Of a stretch of 6,179 bases of DNA, positions 5,008 through 6,179 are shown piece by piece (position 1 is the first letter of the stretch; each line of letters begins with the position of its first letter). Origin of the DNA: CAYMJV01 sp964390545 (GTDB lineage Bacteria; Desulfobacterota; BSN033; UBA1163). The DNA is taken from the NCBI GenBank assembly GCA_964390545.1, contig CAYMJV010000109.1, forward strand, positions 1 to 6,179, written 5' to 3'. The notes under the pieces were generated by a model that had not been told where the DNA came from, made no database searches, and was given only the letters and a program-made list of their open reading frames with translations. A program made the translations under genes and the position numbers.

Positions 5008-6179
5008 CTTCAACGCTAAAGTTAGTACATCAACAACATAGATTAAAACTCCTACAAAGAATCCGAGGCCTGAAAAGAAGACCGCCATAAACCAGGGTCT
5101 CATGAATCCCTGGACTGTGAGAAAATCGATTCCCAAACCTCTTTGCATATACGATTGAACTACGCCTGCAGCCCCAAAGGCTAAGCCGATTGCCATCATA
5201 GAGGTAGTTGTGATCCAGAAGGCCCAAAATCCCTTTCTCTGATTGAATTGCTGCATGCCTTTTAACTTGGGCAGGGCATAATAGATGACGGTGATGATCG
5301 TCATGGCATAAGCCCCAAAGAAGGCCATATGGCCATGAGAGGCCGTTACCTGGGTTCCGTGCGTCCAGCGGTTAACTGCAGGCAGGGTGTGGATCATTCC
5401 CCATACCCCTGCGCCAATGAAATGAAAAATGGCACACCCGACCGCCCAATAGAGGACCATTCGATTGGTGACCTCGAGTTTCTTGTGTCTCACATGGTTG
5501 ACGGTATCGAAGACCATGAAAAGAATGGGGAGAGGCTCGAGGGCACTAAAGATCCCCCCCCACCAGAGCCAGTAATTGGGAGTTCCAATCCAGTAATAAT
5601 GGTGACCCGTTCCGATGATTCCTGTGATTAAAACCAGGGCCACTTCTACATAAAGCCATTTCTCAATGACTTGGCGTTCCACACCTGTAATCTTCAACAA
5701 GACGAAAGCCATGATTGAGGCAGCGATCAGTTCCCAGGCTCCCTCTACCCAGAGGTGAATAACCCACCACCAGTAGTAATAGTCAAGGGTTAGGTTTTTA
5801 AAGAAAGGAATCCCGAAGAGCCACATGACAGCCAGCATCACGATGCCCCCTAAAAGCATCCCCTGAATGGCTGTCCATTTCTTTGTGCGGATCATGGTGA
5901 AGAAAACATTGAAGATAAAGACCAAGGCCACCAACACGATTGCCCACTTGAGTTCCACAGGTAGTTCCAGGAGGGGCCTTCCTGCAGTCCAGCCGAAGAG
6001 GAATCCAAGAACACCTACCAGACCGCCCAGAAGGAGAAGCCAGAATTGCAGGTTAGCCAGTTTTTTGCTGAAGAGCTCTGTCCCGGATTCCTCTGGAACG
6101 ATGTAGTACGTCCCTCCCATGAATCCGAAGATCATCCAGACAACCAAGAGATTGGTGTGGATGGCTCTGGCTGTATTGA
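4999..6179 (-). CDS. norB: Nitric oxide reductase large subunit NorB (cNOR type), N-terminus cut by right window edge
   Basis: The visible part is 392 codons and the N-terminus is beyond the edge. NorB reduces two NO to N2O in the cytoplasmic membrane. Numbering from the first full codon (6177): H7 (ARAIHTNLLVVW) is the low-spin haem b ligand. H141, E145 and E149 fall in HLWVEGAWE, H192-H193 in GTGHHYYWIG, E214 in FSALEPLP, and H281 and H283 in ASHGHMAFF. These give FeB ligands H141, H192, H193 and E145, haem b3 ligand H281 and haem b ligand H283. Spacing from H141 to H283 equals that of Pseudomonas aeruginosa NorB. Many hydrophobic helices are visible, ending KKT. HLWVEGAWEL marks cNOR; I do not see quinol-NOR or cbb3 signatures. 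A TTG at 6147 is internal, not a start. A norC partner would be expected upstream, outside the window. Hairpins follow the stop. Confidence 0.95.
   Translation of the reverse strand, partial: NTARAIHTNLLVVWMIFGFMGGTYYIVPEESGTELFSKKLANLQFWLLLLGGLVGVLGFLFGWTAGRPLLELPVELKWAIVLVALVFIFNVFFTMIRTKKWTAIQGMLLGGIVMLAVMWLFGIPFFKNLTLDYYYWWWVIHLWVEGAWELIAASIMAFVLLKITGVERQVIEKWLYVEVALVLITGIIGTGHHYYWIGTPNYWLWWGGIFSALEPLPILFMVFDTVNHVRHKKLEVTNRMVLYWAVGCAIFHFIGAGVWGMIHTLPAVNRWTHGTQVTASHGHMAFFGAYAMTIITVIYYALPKLKGMQQFNQRKGFWAFWITTTSMMAIGLAFGAAGVVQSYMQRGLGIDFLTVQGFMRPWFMAVFFSGLGFFVGVLIYVVDVLTLALKKT

Noticed and set aside
6145..6147. TTG at 6147 as the norB start codon
   Set aside because: The reading frame continues upstream to the window edge and encodes the conserved ARAIHTNLL segment with the haem b His, so this TTG is an internal leucine.

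Overview
The window is from a bacterium. All seven recognisable genes lie on the minus strand and read right to left: a cNOR-type nitric oxide reductase subunit (norB, cut by the right edge), a DUF364 putative metal-chelation protein, a small cupin, a DUF488 (YeaO-like) protein, an octaheme cytochrome c of the hydroxylamine oxidoreductase (HAO) family, an M24 (Xaa-Pro peptidase/creatinase fold) protein, and the first 32 codons of a 6-phosphofructokinase (cut by the left edge). I see no RNA gene, CRISPR array or transposase.

Base composition is moderate. The intergenic gaps carry hairpin-rich repeats with GTCATTCC...GGAATGAC ends. Together with a secreted multiheme cytochrome beside a NO reductase, this suggests a Gram-negative environmental bacterium with anaerobic or microaerobic nitrogen-oxide chemistry. 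Desulfobacterota, Nitrospirota or NC10-like lineages fit, but this is a style-based guess, not a phylogenetic placement.

Layout in transcription order: norB (6179-4999); a 235-bp gap with two stem-loops and repeat copy 3; DUF364 (4763-3927); a 173-bp gap with a promoter-like site and an 8-bp inverted repeat; cupin (3753-3427); a 271-bp gap holding composite repeat copy 2; DUF488 (3155-2799); a 75-bp gap with an 8-bp tandem repeat; the HAO-like cytochrome (2723-1476); a 145-bp gap with a long GC-rich hairpin and repeat copy 1; M24 (1330-206); a 108-bp gap; pfk (97 to the left edge). The repeats divide the window into four blocks: norB, DUF364-cupin, DUF488-HAO and M24-pfk.

The most coherent biological reading is a nitrogen-oxide module. 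The octaheme protein would interconvert hydroxylamine, NO or nitrite in the periplasm, and the membrane NO reductase would reduce NO to N2O. DUF364 could plausibly serve metal handling for these haem/iron enzymes, but that is inference only. The M24 protein is notable because two residues usually essential for the fold's dinuclear-metal peptidase chemistry appear to be replaced. No clearly new defence or mobile system is visible.
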